Shown here piece after piece: positions 1 through 8,795 of a DNA stretch of 64,000 nt. This DNA comes from a virus. The notes beneath the pieces were generated by a model that made no database searches, was not told the DNA's origin, and saw only the letters and a list, made by a program, of their open reading frames with translations. The stretch lies in the IMG/VR virus record IMGVR_UViG_3300032268_001483, positions 1 through 64,000 of that record; one strand, given 5' to 3'. The position numbers and the translations under genes are program-made. Every line of letters begins with the position of its first letter. Positions within the stretch are counted from its first letter, which is position 1.

Positions 1-4
1 TATT

Positions 5-2167
5 TTATTTAAATGATTTCATAATTTCTTCTAGTGATTCATTGAAATCTTTCAAATCTGCACCAAATTCACCCATACCTCCATAAAATCCTTCACCTTT
101 GAATTGTAAACTTCTTTTTGCAAATCGAGCTATTTTTTCTGCTACACCTGATCTCCCAGCGCTTGTGGATATTGAGGATAAACCTTCTTTGTAAAGCGGA
201 CTAACTGATAGAGTTTTTGAGTATTTACCATATAAAAATTCATAAATTTCTTTATATAATTCTATTATGTATTCTTTTACTTTTCTATGATCGTGACCCT
301 CATTTTTTTCTAGATTCTTACCCTTTACACTAACTCTATCTAATATTGGATCTAAGAAATCAGTATCAATGGCAATACCTTTCTCCTTTGAATCTTTTAG
401 TATTGTCATAGCCTTTTGTATGTTTTTGAAAGCTTGGATTAGATGTTTTTCATCTGACATAATTTCTGCTCTCCTTGTTGTACCAAATCTCTTTTCAAAA
501 ATCATAAAGCTATCAATAAAAGCTCCATGATTTCTTCTTTCTTTAACAGTAACTGAATCAACTGTTACCATAGCACTTCTTAGAGCTTTTAGATTTTTAA
601 CCATTAGATAATATAGTTTGGAGTCTACTTTCTTATCGTCCTCTTTGTCATCTGTTTTATCCTTATCAATATTTTTTCCTCTATCATCACCATCCGGTGT
701 ACCACCTTCTTTACCAGAGTCATCAGAATAATCTTCTTCGTCATCAATATCTTTCTCATCCACTTCCACAGGTAATAATGATTGATATAAATCGTTCAAT
801 ATTTTTGCCCTGGAACTTCTCAGACCCTTCATCCTTGCCAATTTAAGTGTGACAGCACCAACAATTAAAGATATTCCAATAGTCGCTAAAACTGGTGCGA
901 GTGCGATGATTTTAGCACCCAATGCAGTTGTAACGACAGTCTTTCCGCCTTGTTTTATAATAACCTTTCTTGTTTCAGTAAAAAGCTTTTTAGCAATTGC
1001 GGTTGTAGCACCACCATTTTGATTATATAGAAATCCGTCACCCCAAGTTCCTTCAAGTCGATTAAAAATATCCCCGACGTTTTTGTTAGTTGGATCTGAT
1101 AATTGTTTCAATAAATCTTCTGCTGATACCCCTCTAGCATTTGGATTTATGAATTGTAACATTGCCTCAGCACCCTTTTTTTCATCACCACCACCATAGA
1201 ATTTGAAAGCTTCTTTCAAATTACCAACAGGTTGGTCGAAATTTAATGACTTGCCGGTTTCCTCCATGAATCCATTATTTTGAATAGTATAAGACCATCC
1301 GTTCGGGTCTACTTTGACATTTCTATCTACAATAGATTTAAAAGTTTTTTCGCCAAATTGATCTGGCTCTTCAATTACCTTAGTAAAGAATTCTTTGAAC
1401 CATTCAGTTTGTGCAATCCAACCTAAAATACCAAGTGTCGCGCCAAGACCAGCTAAAATCAATGGTAGTTTATTAGACTCCAATCCTTTAATTCTATCAC
1501 TTGCGAAATTCTTTTCACCAGAAGTTTTCTGAAATTTAGATGATTGAGTATTAGATGTTTTTTGTTCCCTATCAGACCCTTTTCTAGCACCAAACAACTT
1601 ATCACCAATCCATCCGATTATTTCTTCCTCTTCTTCATTAATTGACTGGTAATCAGAATATAAGCTTTGTTGGAGTTCATTAACTTCTTCTTCCGTAATT
1701 TCATCTCTTCTTGATTCAAAAGTTGTGTAAATTGCTTTTAAATCAACATCTAAATGTTTTTTAACAACTTTTCTCAAATCACCAATTATTTCATTGACAA
1801 CATCTGGAGCCAAATATCCTTCTTCTTTCGGATCTTTTTTAGCTGCAGCTACAAGTGAATCATAAAATTGTCCATACATTAAAACACCTTTCAAAAAAGT
1901 GAATTTTTTTCTATCATTTGGAAATTCGGGTGCCTCAATCAAAACCTCACCATATACTTTCTTTAGAAGTTCATTGGATTTTTTTGACATGATTTTCTTG
2001 ATTTCTTCTCTAGATTGAGCATCAACTTTCTTTTTACCGAATATCTTTCCACCAGCTTTATATCTACCAAGTTTAGATAGACCATATTTTATATCCTCCC
2101 AAAAATTTTCATTTAGAGAATCCAAATTTTGATTATCAAATTCGGAAAATTTTACTAATTTATTCAT
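5..2167 (-). CDS. Tagged large protein with two hydrophobic segments; possible internal/ejection protein
   Basis: A 720-residue protein I cannot assign to a family. The N-terminus (MNKLVKFSEFDNQNLDSLNE) is a divergent CTS-like tag ending in L-N-E. A hydrophobic segment lies near residues 233-256 and a second near 425-443, followed by a very acidic Asp/Glu/Lys linker around 470-515 and a helical C-terminal third. The layout (tag, amphipathic region, hydrophobic helices, charged linker) resembles the tagged genes at 37004 and 60740. A phage-type promoter element lies about 20 bases upstream of the ATG. The inference that it is packaged and acts on the cell membrane rests on the tag and hydrophobic helices only. 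Confidence 0.6.
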   Translation of the reverse strand: MNKLVKFSEFDNQNLDSLNENFWEDIKYGLSKLGRYKAGGKIFGKKKVDAQSREEIKKIMSKKSNELLKKVYGEVLIEAPEFPNDRKKFTFLKGVLMYGQFYDSLVAAAKKDPKEEGYLAPDVVNEIIGDLRKVVKKHLDVDLKAIYTTFESRRDEITEEEVNELQQSLYSDYQSINEEEEEIIGWIGDKLFGARKGSDREQKTSNTQSSKFQKTSGEKNFASDRIKGLESNKLPLILAGLGATLGILGWIAQTEWFKEFFTKVIEEPDQFGEKTFKSIVDRNVKVDPNGWSYTIQNNGFMEETGKSLNFDQPVGNLKEAFKFYGGGDEKKGAEAMLQFINPNARGVSAEDLLKQLSDPTNKNVGDIFNRLEGTWGDGFLYNQNGGATTAIAKKLFTETRKVIIKQGGKTVVTTALGAKIIALAPVLATIGISLIVGAVTLKLARMKGLRSSRAKILNDLYQSLLPVEVDEKDIDDEEDYSDDSGKEGGTPDGDDRGKNIDKDKTDDKEDDKKVDSKLYYLMVKNLKALRSAMVTVDSVTVKERRNHGAFIDSFMIFEKRFGTTRRAEIMSDEKHLIQAFKNIQKAMTILKDSKEKGIAIDTDFLDPILDRVSVKGKNLEKNEGHDHRKVKEYIIELYKEIYEFLYGKYSKTLSVSPLYKEGLSSISTSAGRSGVAEKIARFAKRSLQFKGEGFYGGMGEFGADLKDFNESLEEIMKSFK

Positions 2168-2185
2168 AAAATAAAGTTTTTATTT

Positions 2186-2198
2186 CTATATATTAAAA
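2186..2198 (-). promoter_or_regulatory. Phage-type promoter element for the gene ending at 5
   Basis: Reads TTTTAATATATAG on the minus strand, followed by AAATAAAAA and the ATG at 2167. It matches the element seen upstream of over 20 other genes. Confidence 0.6.
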
Positions 2199-2288
2199 AA
2201 ATTATTTATTTTTTAATTTTTGAGTCGAAAAAAAAATTACTAAACTTTATTTGATTTTATCTTAAAATTTAAATCAAATCTATACCAA

Positions 2289-3518
2289 ATGGACTTCAAT
2301 ACGATTTTAAATACCGGCTTAATATTTTCAGCTATCACCTACTTGGGATATCAATTAAGAACAATTCCCGAACTAATATGGAGTTTCATCAAAAGAAAGA
2401 TTACCTTCAACTTAACAATAGTAGAAACTGATGAACTCTACATCTATATGGAAAGATGGCTTCTACACAATCATAAAAATTCATATAGAAATGTAGAAGC
2501 TTCACTTTCTCCACAAAAGTTCAATTCAATGGACATATCACATGAAGAAACATCCGACCCAACAAAAGATGAAGATAAGCTACATCTTTGGCAATTTTCT
2601 GATAATTTCTTTATTCACTATCGCAATAGAAGAATCCTAATATCAAAAGGTAGAGAAAAATTAGAAGGGGCAAAAGATTTAAGAAATGCCTTTCTAAATA
2701 GCTTCACTATCAGTGGTATCTTCGCTAAAAAATCTATACTAAAGTTAATAGAAGAAGTAATACAATTCAACCAACAATTCAAAAAAGAAAGATTCCCAAG
2801 AATCTATACAAATACAGATTGGGGTGAATGGCAATTCTCTGGTGACAATTACTCTAAAAGTTTTGATAACATCTTCTTTAAAGATAAAGAACTTCTTATA
2901 TCAGACATAAATAACTTTTTAGAGAATAAGACGTGGTATCAGAAAAGAGGTATACCCTATAAAAGAGGTTATCTTTTTTATGGTCTTCCAGGAAATGGCA
3001 AAACTGCCATCGTTCAAGCTATTGCTAGGCACTTCAAAAAAGACATCTATTATATCTCACTTGGTAATATAGAAAGTGATTCTAATTTATCAAGACTTTA
3101 TTCAAATATGAAGTTTGGTTCCCTAGTAGTATTTGAAGATGTAGATGCTTACTTTGAAGGTAGAAAAAACAATAAAGAAAAGGGAATTTCTTTTTCGATG
3201 CTACTTAATTGCCTAGATGGTATATTTTCACAATCTGGGACAATTACGATTATGACTACTAATCATCCAGAGAAATTAGATCCTGCCTTAATCAGACACG
3301 GTAGAATAGATGTTAAAATGGAAATTACTAATCCGAATGGTGAGGAAGTTAAAAAGTATCTTCAAAACTTTTATGAAGTTGAATCTATCCAAGATTTAAG
3401 TTATTTAGATGGTAGTTTATCTATGGTGCAAATTCAAGATATTTGTTTATTGAATAAAGACTCATTAGAAAATACCCTAAATACAATCAACCAAATGATT
3501 GTCGCAGAATTGGTTTAG
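2289..3518 (+). CDS. BCS1-like AAA ATPase
   Basis: The protein has an N-terminal hydrophobic segment (about residues 6-26), a middle region unlike other proteins here, and a C-terminal AAA module. Walker A is GLPGNGKT at 232-239, Walker B is LVVFEDVD at 279-286, and a C-terminal RHGRID carries the arginine finger. The order membrane anchor, BCS1-type region, AAA domain matches the BCS1/AAA family, whose mitochondrial member is a membrane translocase chaperone. Related AAA proteins occur in large phages, where their role is not settled. It has no CTS-like tag. It may remodel phage or host protein complexes at the membrane (inference). Confidence 0.85.
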   Translation: MDFNTILNTGLIFSAITYLGYQLRTIPELIWSFIKRKITFNLTIVETDELYIYMERWLLHNHKNSYRNVEASLSPQKFNSMDISHEETSDPTKDEDKLHLWQFSDNFFIHYRNRRILISKGREKLEGAKDLRNAFLNSFTISGIFAKKSILKLIEEVIQFNQQFKKERFPRIYTNTDWGEWQFSGDNYSKSFDNIFFKDKELLISDINNFLENKTWYQKRGIPYKRGYLFYGLPGNGKTAIVQAIARHFKKDIYYISLGNIESDSNLSRLYSNMKFGSLVVFEDVDAYFEGRKNNKEKGISFSMLLNCLDGIFSQSGTITIMTTNHPEKLDPALIRHGRIDVKMEITNPNGEEVKKYLQNFYEVESIQDLSYLDGSLSMVQIQDICLLNKDSLENTLNTINQMIVAELV

Positions 3519-3521
3519 TTA

Positions 3522-3534
3522 TTTTTATATATAG
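3522..3534 (+). promoter_or_regulatory. Phage-type promoter element for the operon starting at 3578
   Basis: TTTTTATATATAG just after the ATPase stop, followed 44 bases later by the ATG of a run of three tagged genes. Confidence 0.55.
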
Positions 3535-3577
3535 ATGTATGAAATAGATAAATTTCACCATAAAAATAAAAATACAA

Positions 3578-3883
3578 ATGAAAAAAATAAAAGATTGGAA
3601 AAAATTCAATGAATCTTTTGAATCCGATGAATTAGATGAGTTATATGACCAGGGAGCTGAAGCAATTAGTGCTGCCGCTGATTACTTAGCCACTCAAGGC
3701 ACTGAGGAATGGAACGATATAAATAATGGTGATCCATTCATTGTGATAAATATGTTAAGAGAGGATGGATCGGAGGAAGCTTTAAGTATTGCTGACGAGA
3801 TTGAATCTATTAATAATCAAATAGCAGAGATAGAGGGAAATTTGGATGATGATTATTATGATGAAGATTATGATAATGAATAA
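3578..3883 (+). CDS. Small acidic tagged protein
   Basis: A 101-residue unknown protein. It opens with MKKIKDWKKFNESFES, a clear CTS-like tag, and the rest is strongly acidic, ending in an Asp/Glu/Tyr-rich tail. The next tagged gene starts 16 bases after its stop, and a third overlaps that one, so the three form one operon. Small acidic proteins with such a tag resemble T4 internal proteins in layout but no sequence family was recognised. Confidence 0.65.
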   Translation: MKKIKDWKKFNESFESDELDELYDQGAEAISAAADYLATQGTEEWNDINNGDPFIVINMLREDGSEEALSIADEIESINNQIAEIEGNLDDDYYDEDYDNE

Positions 3884-3898
3884 CTATTTTGTAAATAT

Positions 3899-4342
3899 AT
3901 GAAACACTTAAAACTATTCGAAAGTTTTGAACAAACGATTTTTGAATTAAGGGATGTGAATGTAATTATGCACATCAATGGAATTATCAAGCTAAGTGTA
4001 GAAAAAGATCCATCTATCAATATCTACAATACAACGACTCAAGGAAGACATTGTATTGTTACTTTCAGACAAACTAATTTAGATGAATTCAAACCGATTT
4101 TAGAACCACTTGGTTATAAAATTAATCCTTCAATTACAGGATGTCCGTTCGAAAAAGAAGAAGAAAATTATAGCAAAATTAACCTGAGAAAGAAAATGTT
4201 GTTTATACATGATATAGGTGACTATTGGTATATACTCAGTTATTATGATTTAAATAAACTAATTCAACTACACTTTTTAATAGATGAAAAAGTCAATCTA
4301 ATAGATAAAATAAAAGAACTGACATCGGATGAGATTTATTAA
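3899..4342 (+). CDS. Tagged protein of unknown function
   Basis: A 147-residue protein beginning MKHLKLFESFEQ, the most typical form of the tag. The body is a mixed alpha/beta sequence with no motif I recognise. The downstream gene starts 14 bases inside its 3' end, which suggests translational coupling. Confidence 0.65.
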   Translation: MKHLKLFESFEQTIFELRDVNVIMHINGIIKLSVEKDPSINIYNTTTQGRHCIVTFRQTNLDEFKPILEPLGYKINPSITGCPFEKEEENYSKINLRKKMLFIHDIGDYWYILSYYDLNKLIQLHFLIDEKVNLIDKIKELTSDEIY

Positions 4343-6242
4343 ACTATATGAGCAGTTTAGAAGTGGTAGCAATCTTTCACTACTTTTAGAAGCTGTTCTT
4401 AACTTAGATGTAAATATACAAAATGCCTTAAAGTCTATCAAAGATGATAAGACATCAGATCCTACTTTTGCAAAATTATCTGAGTTAATTCTTAACTCTA
4501 TTCAAAAAGAGTTTCCAAAATTAAAATACGATAATGTCTATCTGAACCCTGAGAAGAAGAAAGATTTCCCACTCAAGGGTAAGATTGGTAAACAGGAAAC
4601 CGAACAGAGTGTTACAAGAGTAATCAATAATGTAATATCAAGTATTTACGATAATAATAAAATCCTACCGAAATACTTAATCAAAAAGGATGGTGGTAAT
4701 TCCAATATTCCAGCACCAAATACATTTTTAAGAGAAGATGAGTATTTGCAAATCATGTCAAAATTTTCAAAAGAAGAAATCGAATCTAATAAGAAAAAAA
4801 ATTCACAAGAAAAATCAAAATTTATTATTGATAATTTAACTGGTGGTGCAATTATAGATGAATTCTCAAGAATTTTAGGTGTTAAACTTTCTGAATCAAC
4901 GGTAGTGTCGACTGATACAATAAAATTAGTTTCTGGTGGTGAAATATTGAAGTGGTATAATAGTGATAATACAGAAACTGCAGAGCATACAACCTTGGCT
5001 AATTCTTGTATGAGAGGGGATGATAAAAATAACTATATGAAACTTTATTCAGATAATCCTGAAAAAATTAAGTTAGTAATTAAATTAAATAGTGATGGAA
5101 AATTGGTTGCAAGAGCTTTAGTTTGGAAGCTTGATTTTTCTCAAGGTGAATTTGATTATTATATGGATAGATGTTATTATAATGTAGAAGAAGATGTAGA
5201 AATTCTCTTTACTTGGCTAAGAAAACAACCAGGATACCAAAATTCAAATCGAGCAAGTAATCCTGAGAATATGATTGTTAAACTTGAAAAAGTGAATTTC
5301 AAATATTATCCGTATGTCGATACTTTTAAGAATTTATTCATAGAAACTAAATTGGTTGAAAGAGCTAATACGCCAGAAAATTTGAAACTACCAAATATCC
5401 CGGATTGGGAAAAGAACTCTTGGTTCTATCAAGATATAGTTTTGTCTAACAAAGGATTTCTTTCAAACTTAACATTTGCTGAAATATTAGCTGATAAAAA
5501 TCTGGTTAGCAGTTTAGAGAATATAGACATAATAATTAAAGATTACTATCTAAGAAGTAATAAAGAGCCTATATTCGCTCAGACATATCTTGATTTCAGA
5601 CTTCAGAGTACACTTGGTGAAAGAAAGGCAAACAAGGAAAACTTTAAAAATTTTGACATAGGTCCTGAAGTAGACGTGGTTACACTGAAGTCAAAATTAA
5701 ACATTTCACCAAGTACAAATTATTTAGTGGAATTAGATAATTTATATAAAATCAGTAAATTAGCACACCGAGATGGTACTCCTGAAGACATTTTTGATAT
5801 AGAAAAAAAGCAGATTAATGATAATTATATAAGAATTTTAGGAAAATATATGATTAGTAAAGATTTAACTTCTGATGTCAAGGATTGGGGCGGATTGGAA
5901 GTAATAAATGGTTGTAGATTATTTTTCTATAATGTCAAAAATAAATTAGGTATAAAAGAAGTATCAGATAAATTGAACCCATCAGAATATTCTTTTTATA
6001 GATATCGCAATTGGAATGATTCCTCACTTGATTATTTTGTTTCCGCACTAGATTTAGATATACTTGGAATTTTACATCATTTCAAAAAAATGAAACCAAC
6101 ATATTTTAGTTTCTCAACAGCAAAAGAATTTTTAGAAAAAAATTCTGAATTCATATCAGAATCTTTAGAGGGGCAAGAACTCACAACATCCAAGAAGGAA
6201 TTATTAGAAAGAAGAAAACTTTTTGTTTCAGATGAGGATTAG
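4329..6242 (+). CDS. Tagged protein of the Ser-Cys-Met paralogue family
   Basis: A 637-residue protein starting MRFIKLYEQFRSG, a CTS-like tag. Residues about 198-285 hold a module shared with the tagged proteins at 46308 and, more distantly, 40171: a GGEILKWY-like start, a Ser-Cys-Met motif (NSCM), a YSDNPE turn, a RALVW strand and YMDRCYY. The conserved Cys, Arg and Asp-Arg pairs could be catalytic, but no known enzyme family was recognised. The C-terminal half is helical. It overlaps the upstream gene by 14 bases. Its 3' end meets the minus-strand gene ending at 6239, overlapping by 4 bases. Confidence 0.65.
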   Translation: MRFIKLYEQFRSGSNLSLLLEAVLNLDVNIQNALKSIKDDKTSDPTFAKLSELILNSIQKEFPKLKYDNVYLNPEKKKDFPLKGKIGKQETEQSVTRVINNVISSIYDNNKILPKYLIKKDGGNSNIPAPNTFLREDEYLQIMSKFSKEEIESNKKKNSQEKSKFIIDNLTGGAIIDEFSRILGVKLSESTVVSTDTIKLVSGGEILKWYNSDNTETAEHTTLANSCMRGDDKNNYMKLYSDNPEKIKLVIKLNSDGKLVARALVWKLDFSQGEFDYYMDRCYYNVEEDVEILFTWLRKQPGYQNSNRASNPENMIVKLEKVNFKYYPYVDTFKNLFIETKLVERANTPENLKLPNIPDWEKNSWFYQDIVLSNKGFLSNLTFAEILADKNLVSSLENIDIIIKDYYLRSNKEPIFAQTYLDFRLQSTLGERKANKENFKNFDIGPEVDVVTLKSKLNISPSTNYLVELDNLYKISKLAHRDGTPEDIFDIEKKQINDNYIRILGKYMISKDLTSDVKDWGGLEVINGCRLFFYNVKNKLGIKEVSDKLNPSEYSFYRYRNWNDSSLDYFVSALDLDILGILHHFKKMKPTYFSFSTAKEFLEKNSEFISESLEGQELTTSKKELLERRKLFVSDED

Positions 6243-6604
6243 ACTTTTACCGAAGAATTTAAAGGTATAATATTTCTCCTTTCATCGAAGTAAATTTCTA
6301 AATCCAATATGAATAGATAAGGTTCAAAATAATCTTTTTTAACTTTCTTTGGAAGTTTATAACCAGCTAACTTGACATCTTCAATAAACTCATCAATTAA
6401 TTTCTGTTTGAATTCTGGATCGTTATAGATTTTACCTACACCTAAATTAAAGTAAGCAGAAAGTCCCTGCTCAAGTTGATACACTTCACTTGTCTCTTCA
6501 CCTATCATTTGTCTAAGTGAGGCATAAGTTGGTTGTGACTGAGTTTGTGACTTTACTAAAAAGTTGATACTGAGTAAAAAAAGTAGAATAATAAATTTTT
6601 TCAT
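6239..6604 (-). CDS. Secreted protein of unknown function
   Basis: A 121-residue protein with a clear signal peptide: a KK start, a hydrophobic core of Leu/Ile/Phe, and a probable cleavage after VKSQ near residue 20. The mature part is short and charged with no recognised domain. Bacteroidota exported proteins commonly have a Gln right after signal cleavage, as here. A TATATTTG box lies at 6643-6650 on the minus strand without a clear -33 box. Confidence 0.6.
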   Translation of the reverse strand: MKKFIILLFLLSINFLVKSQTQSQPTYASLRQMIGEETSEVYQLEQGLSAYFNLGVGKIYNDPEFKQKLIDEFIEDVKLAGYKLPKKVKKDYFEPYLFILDLEIYFDERRNIIPLNSSVKV

Positions 6605-6663
6605 AATTTGTGATTTTTTTAAAGTTATAAAATATATATCAACAAATATATGAAAAGAGACTT

Positions 6664-6710
6664 AAAAAAGATATGACTTAAATCCTATTTTCGAGTGATT
6701 TAAGTCATAT
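6664..6710 (-). terminator. Intrinsic terminator of the lipoprotein gene
   Basis: A 13-bp inverted repeat (ATATGACTTAAAT at 6671-6683 with its complement at 6698-6710). On the minus strand it is followed by CTTTTTT. It lies directly after the stop codon at 6715. Confidence 0.8.
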
Positions 6711-6714
6711 TAAT

Positions 6715-6954
6715 TTAATTTTTATTTCGATTTACACAAAATTTACAATTGCCTTTGTGTGTGATAACAGCCGAGTTGAAACCTATATTACTGACTACAT
6801 ATTCACAACTATCAATCTCGTAGATTTCGAATCTACCAATTATATTAGTGATTTTTGGTTGTTCCCGATTTTTGTACTCATTTATATCAATTTCACTCGG
6901 ATTTACACAGCTTGTAAATAAAAATATCAACGATAGAAAACAAAGATTTTTCAT
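6715..6954 (-). CDS. Small lipoprotein
   Basis: A 79-residue protein with a signal peptide ending in a lipobox (FLFTSC, Cys at residue 16). The mature part has three further Cys residues (a CEY and a CKFC-like pair), which could form disulfides or bind metal. Surface lipoproteins on phages may alter the host envelope or block superinfection; here that is only inference. Confidence 0.65.
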   Translation of the reverse strand: MKNLCFLSLIFLFTSCVNPSEIDINEYKNREQPKITNIIGRFEIYEIDSCEYVVSNIGFNSAVITHKGNCKFCVNRNKN

Positions 6955-6972
6955 TGTAGTTTTATTTTGGTG

Positions 6973-7092
6973 TTAAAAAATGTCTGACTGTTGAATATAG
7001 AGTTCTTCCCAGACTAATTCTTCTTGTCGTTGATAAATAAATTCATCACTTTGAACATATTCATTGTGTAGTCTTTCGAGTAGTTCTTCCAT
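6973..7092 (-). CDS. Tiny acidic protein (39 aa)
   Basis: ATG at 7092 and TAA at 6973. The sequence is Glu-rich with a Trp and several Tyr residues. Its start codon lies 2 bases downstream of the TGA of the basic 42-residue ORF at 7095, so the two are probably translated together. A purine-rich AAAAAGAAAAAGAAA stretch precedes the start. Confidence 0.45.
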   Translation of the reverse strand: MEELLERLHNEYVQSDEFIYQRQEELVWEELYIQQSDIF

Positions 7093-7094
7093 AA

Positions 7095-7223
7095 TCATTT
7101 CTTTTTCTTTTTAGAGATTCTTTTTAGTAAAATTCTTTTTCTTCGTTTACGAAGATTCCATTTTAATTGGTCTTCAAATCGCCTTCTTGTCTTTTTTGAA
7201 AACTCAAATCGTCTTCTTTTCAT
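7095..7223 (-). CDS. Tiny very basic protein (42 aa)
   Basis: ATG at 7223 and TGA at 7095. Over half of the residues are Lys or Arg, with MKRRRFEFSKKTRRRFED at the start and a poly-Lys end. It could bind nucleic acid or the acidic partner encoded 2 bases downstream. It sits 19 bases after the stop of the small gene at 7243, so the three may form one transcript. Confidence 0.45.
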   Translation of the reverse strand: MKRRRFEFSKKTRRRFEDQLKWNLRKRRKRILLKRISKKKKK

Positions 7224-7242
7224 TATATAATGATAGTAATTT

Positions 7243-7428
7243 TTATTTAGAATTCAAATTATTTTTGATTAATTCTTCGATATAAGATTTCATTGTTTGA
7301 TTTTTAGTTAATTTATCTTTGAGTTCATTAATCAATTCCCTGTTCAATTGAACATTTACATTTTCCTTATTATACTTATCACCATAAATTCTTTTGGACT
7401 CATAGACTTTTTTATCATTTTTATTCAT
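7243..7428 (-). CDS. Small ribbon-helix-helix-like protein (61 aa)
   Basis: I place the start at the ATG at 7428, because the longer reading frame upstream of it lies antisense to the endonuclease gene. The protein has a charged N-terminus, then VNVQLNRELINELKDKL, which reads like the beta strand and first helix of a ribbon-helix-helix DNA-binding domain. A phage-type promoter region at 7440-7460 lies between it and the divergent endonuclease gene. Confidence 0.5.
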   Translation of the reverse strand: MNKNDKKVYESKRIYGDKYNKENVNVQLNRELINELKDKLTKNQTMKSYIEELIKNNLNSK

Positions 7429-7441
7429 AGGGAAAATAATA

Positions 7442-7457
7442 TTTTTTATATATATTA
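7442..7457 (+). promoter_or_regulatory. Phage-type promoter element for the endonuclease gene
   Basis: TTTTTTATATATATTA lies upstream of the ATG at 7478, in the gap between two divergent genes; the mirror-like sequence could serve both. Confidence 0.45.
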
Positions 7458-7477
7458 TTATAGTTAAAAATAAAGTT

Positions 7478-8776
7478 ATGTTTATGAATAATAGTAGAAT
7501 AACATACATATATGGATTATATGAAGTTGGAAAAGAGGATGAAATAAGGTATATTGGTAAAAGTGATAATCCTAAAACTAGAATATGTTCACACATAAGT
7601 GTTAGTAAAAAGAGCAAATCAAAGCCAACACACAAAGAATGTTGGATAAGAAAAGTTATAGATAGTAAAGGCGAGATAGGATGTAAAATATTAGAAGAGG
7701 TAACTTACGAAAATTGGTCAGACCGAGAAAGATATTGGATATCTAAAACGGAAAACTTAACTAATACATCACCCGGTGGTGAGACTGGTATAACTGGAAA
7801 ACTATTTGAAATATCATATAATGACTATAAAACTTGGATTAATAATAACTATCCAAACTTAAAAAGTATCAAAGATTTCAGAGAAGTAAATAAATATTTT
7901 CCCGATTTTATACCAAAATCGCCTAATACCGTTTTTAAAAATTATGGTTGGACTAGTTGGCAAGAACTTCTTAATACTGATTTTGTAACATCCAAACAGA
8001 AAAACAAAAAATACTTATCTTACATGGATTGTAAAAAATGGATTAATGATAATTATCCAAGTATAAGTTCATGGAATAGAGTTAAGGAGAACTTACCATG
8101 TTTTATACCAAAAAGACCTTATATTGTATATAAAAATTCGGGTTGGACTAATTGGTTTGATTTTATTGGAGTTGATTTGTCACCAAAAGAAAATTATTTA
8201 GATTTTACAGAGGCTAGAAATTATGTTAGAGATTTGAAATTATCATGTTCAAAAGAGTGGTTTAATCACTATAAGTTAAATCATAAAAAATCAGAGTTTC
8301 CAAACATACCAAAAAATGCAAATTCATTTTATCGAAAAAGTGGTTGGATTAATTGGACAGACTTTTTGGGATCGAGTGTAAAACCAACCGATATAAACAG
8401 AAATAAACTATCATATGATGAATTAGTTAAATATGTTAGTAATAATTTGAGTCATGTTAAAAATAAAAGACAATGGATTGAATATATAAAAAACAATATA
8501 TCCGTTCAGATACCCAAACATCCAGATATTGTCTATGTAAATGAATGGGTTAGTTGGAATTCATTTTTAAATAAAAAAGAATACAAAAGAAATAAACAAT
8601 TTTACACATTCATAGAGTGTAAGGAAATCATTAAAAGAAATAATATAAAATCAAATAAACAATGGAGAGAGTGGGTAAAAGGTGTAGAAGGAATACCAAA
8701 GAATCCTGAAAGTTACTTCAAAGATGAGTGGATAGACTGGTATGATTGGTTAGGAAAACAAAAGAGTGTGAACTAG
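7478..8776 (+). CDS. GIY-YIG endonuclease with phage-integrase-type repeats
   Basis: Residues 10-100 form a GIY-YIG nuclease domain: YIYGLY at 10-15, RYIG at 24-27, Arg35, and the catalytic Glu84 in RERYWI. Then come five or so copies of a roughly 55-70 residue unit with a GW-x-x-W-x-[DE]-[FWL] signature (GWTSWQELL, GWTNWFDFIG, GWINWTDFLG, EWVSWNSFL, EWIDWYDWLG). That unit resembles the phage-integrase repeat. The repeats probably bind DNA. A free-standing homing endonuclease is the most likely role. The ATG at 7484 is an alternative start. The stop codon lies inside a palindromic terminator. Confidence 0.85.
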   Translation: MFMNNSRITYIYGLYEVGKEDEIRYIGKSDNPKTRICSHISVSKKSKSKPTHKECWIRKVIDSKGEIGCKILEEVTYENWSDRERYWISKTENLTNTSPGGETGITGKLFEISYNDYKTWINNNYPNLKSIKDFREVNKYFPDFIPKSPNTVFKNYGWTSWQELLNTDFVTSKQKNKKYLSYMDCKKWINDNYPSISSWNRVKENLPCFIPKRPYIVYKNSGWTNWFDFIGVDLSPKENYLDFTEARNYVRDLKLSCSKEWFNHYKLNHKKSEFPNIPKNANSFYRKSGWINWTDFLGSSVKPTDINRNKLSYDELVKYVSNNLSHVKNKRQWIEYIKNNISVQIPKHPDIVYVNEWVSWNSFLNKKEYKRNKQFYTFIECKEIIKRNNIKSNKQWREWVKGVEGIPKNPESYFKDEWIDWYDWLGKQKSVN

Positions 8777-8795
8777 TTCACACTCTTTTGTTTTT
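8758..8795. terminator. Bidirectional palindromic terminator
   Basis: A perfect 34-base palindrome (8758-8791) centred on CTAG, flanked by T runs in both directions. It contains the stop codon of the endonuclease gene and ends 4 bases before the stop of the convergent clpP gene. Confidence 0.85.

Noticed and set aside
6239-6604. TATATTTG at 6643-6650 as a full host-type promoter
   Set aside because: No TTTG was found 17-21 bases upstream, so it is not listed as a promoter.
7429-7635. Longer hydrophobic N-terminus for the small gene at 7243
   Set aside because: It is antisense to the start of the GIY-YIG gene and crosses the promoter region; the ATG at 7428 is a better start.
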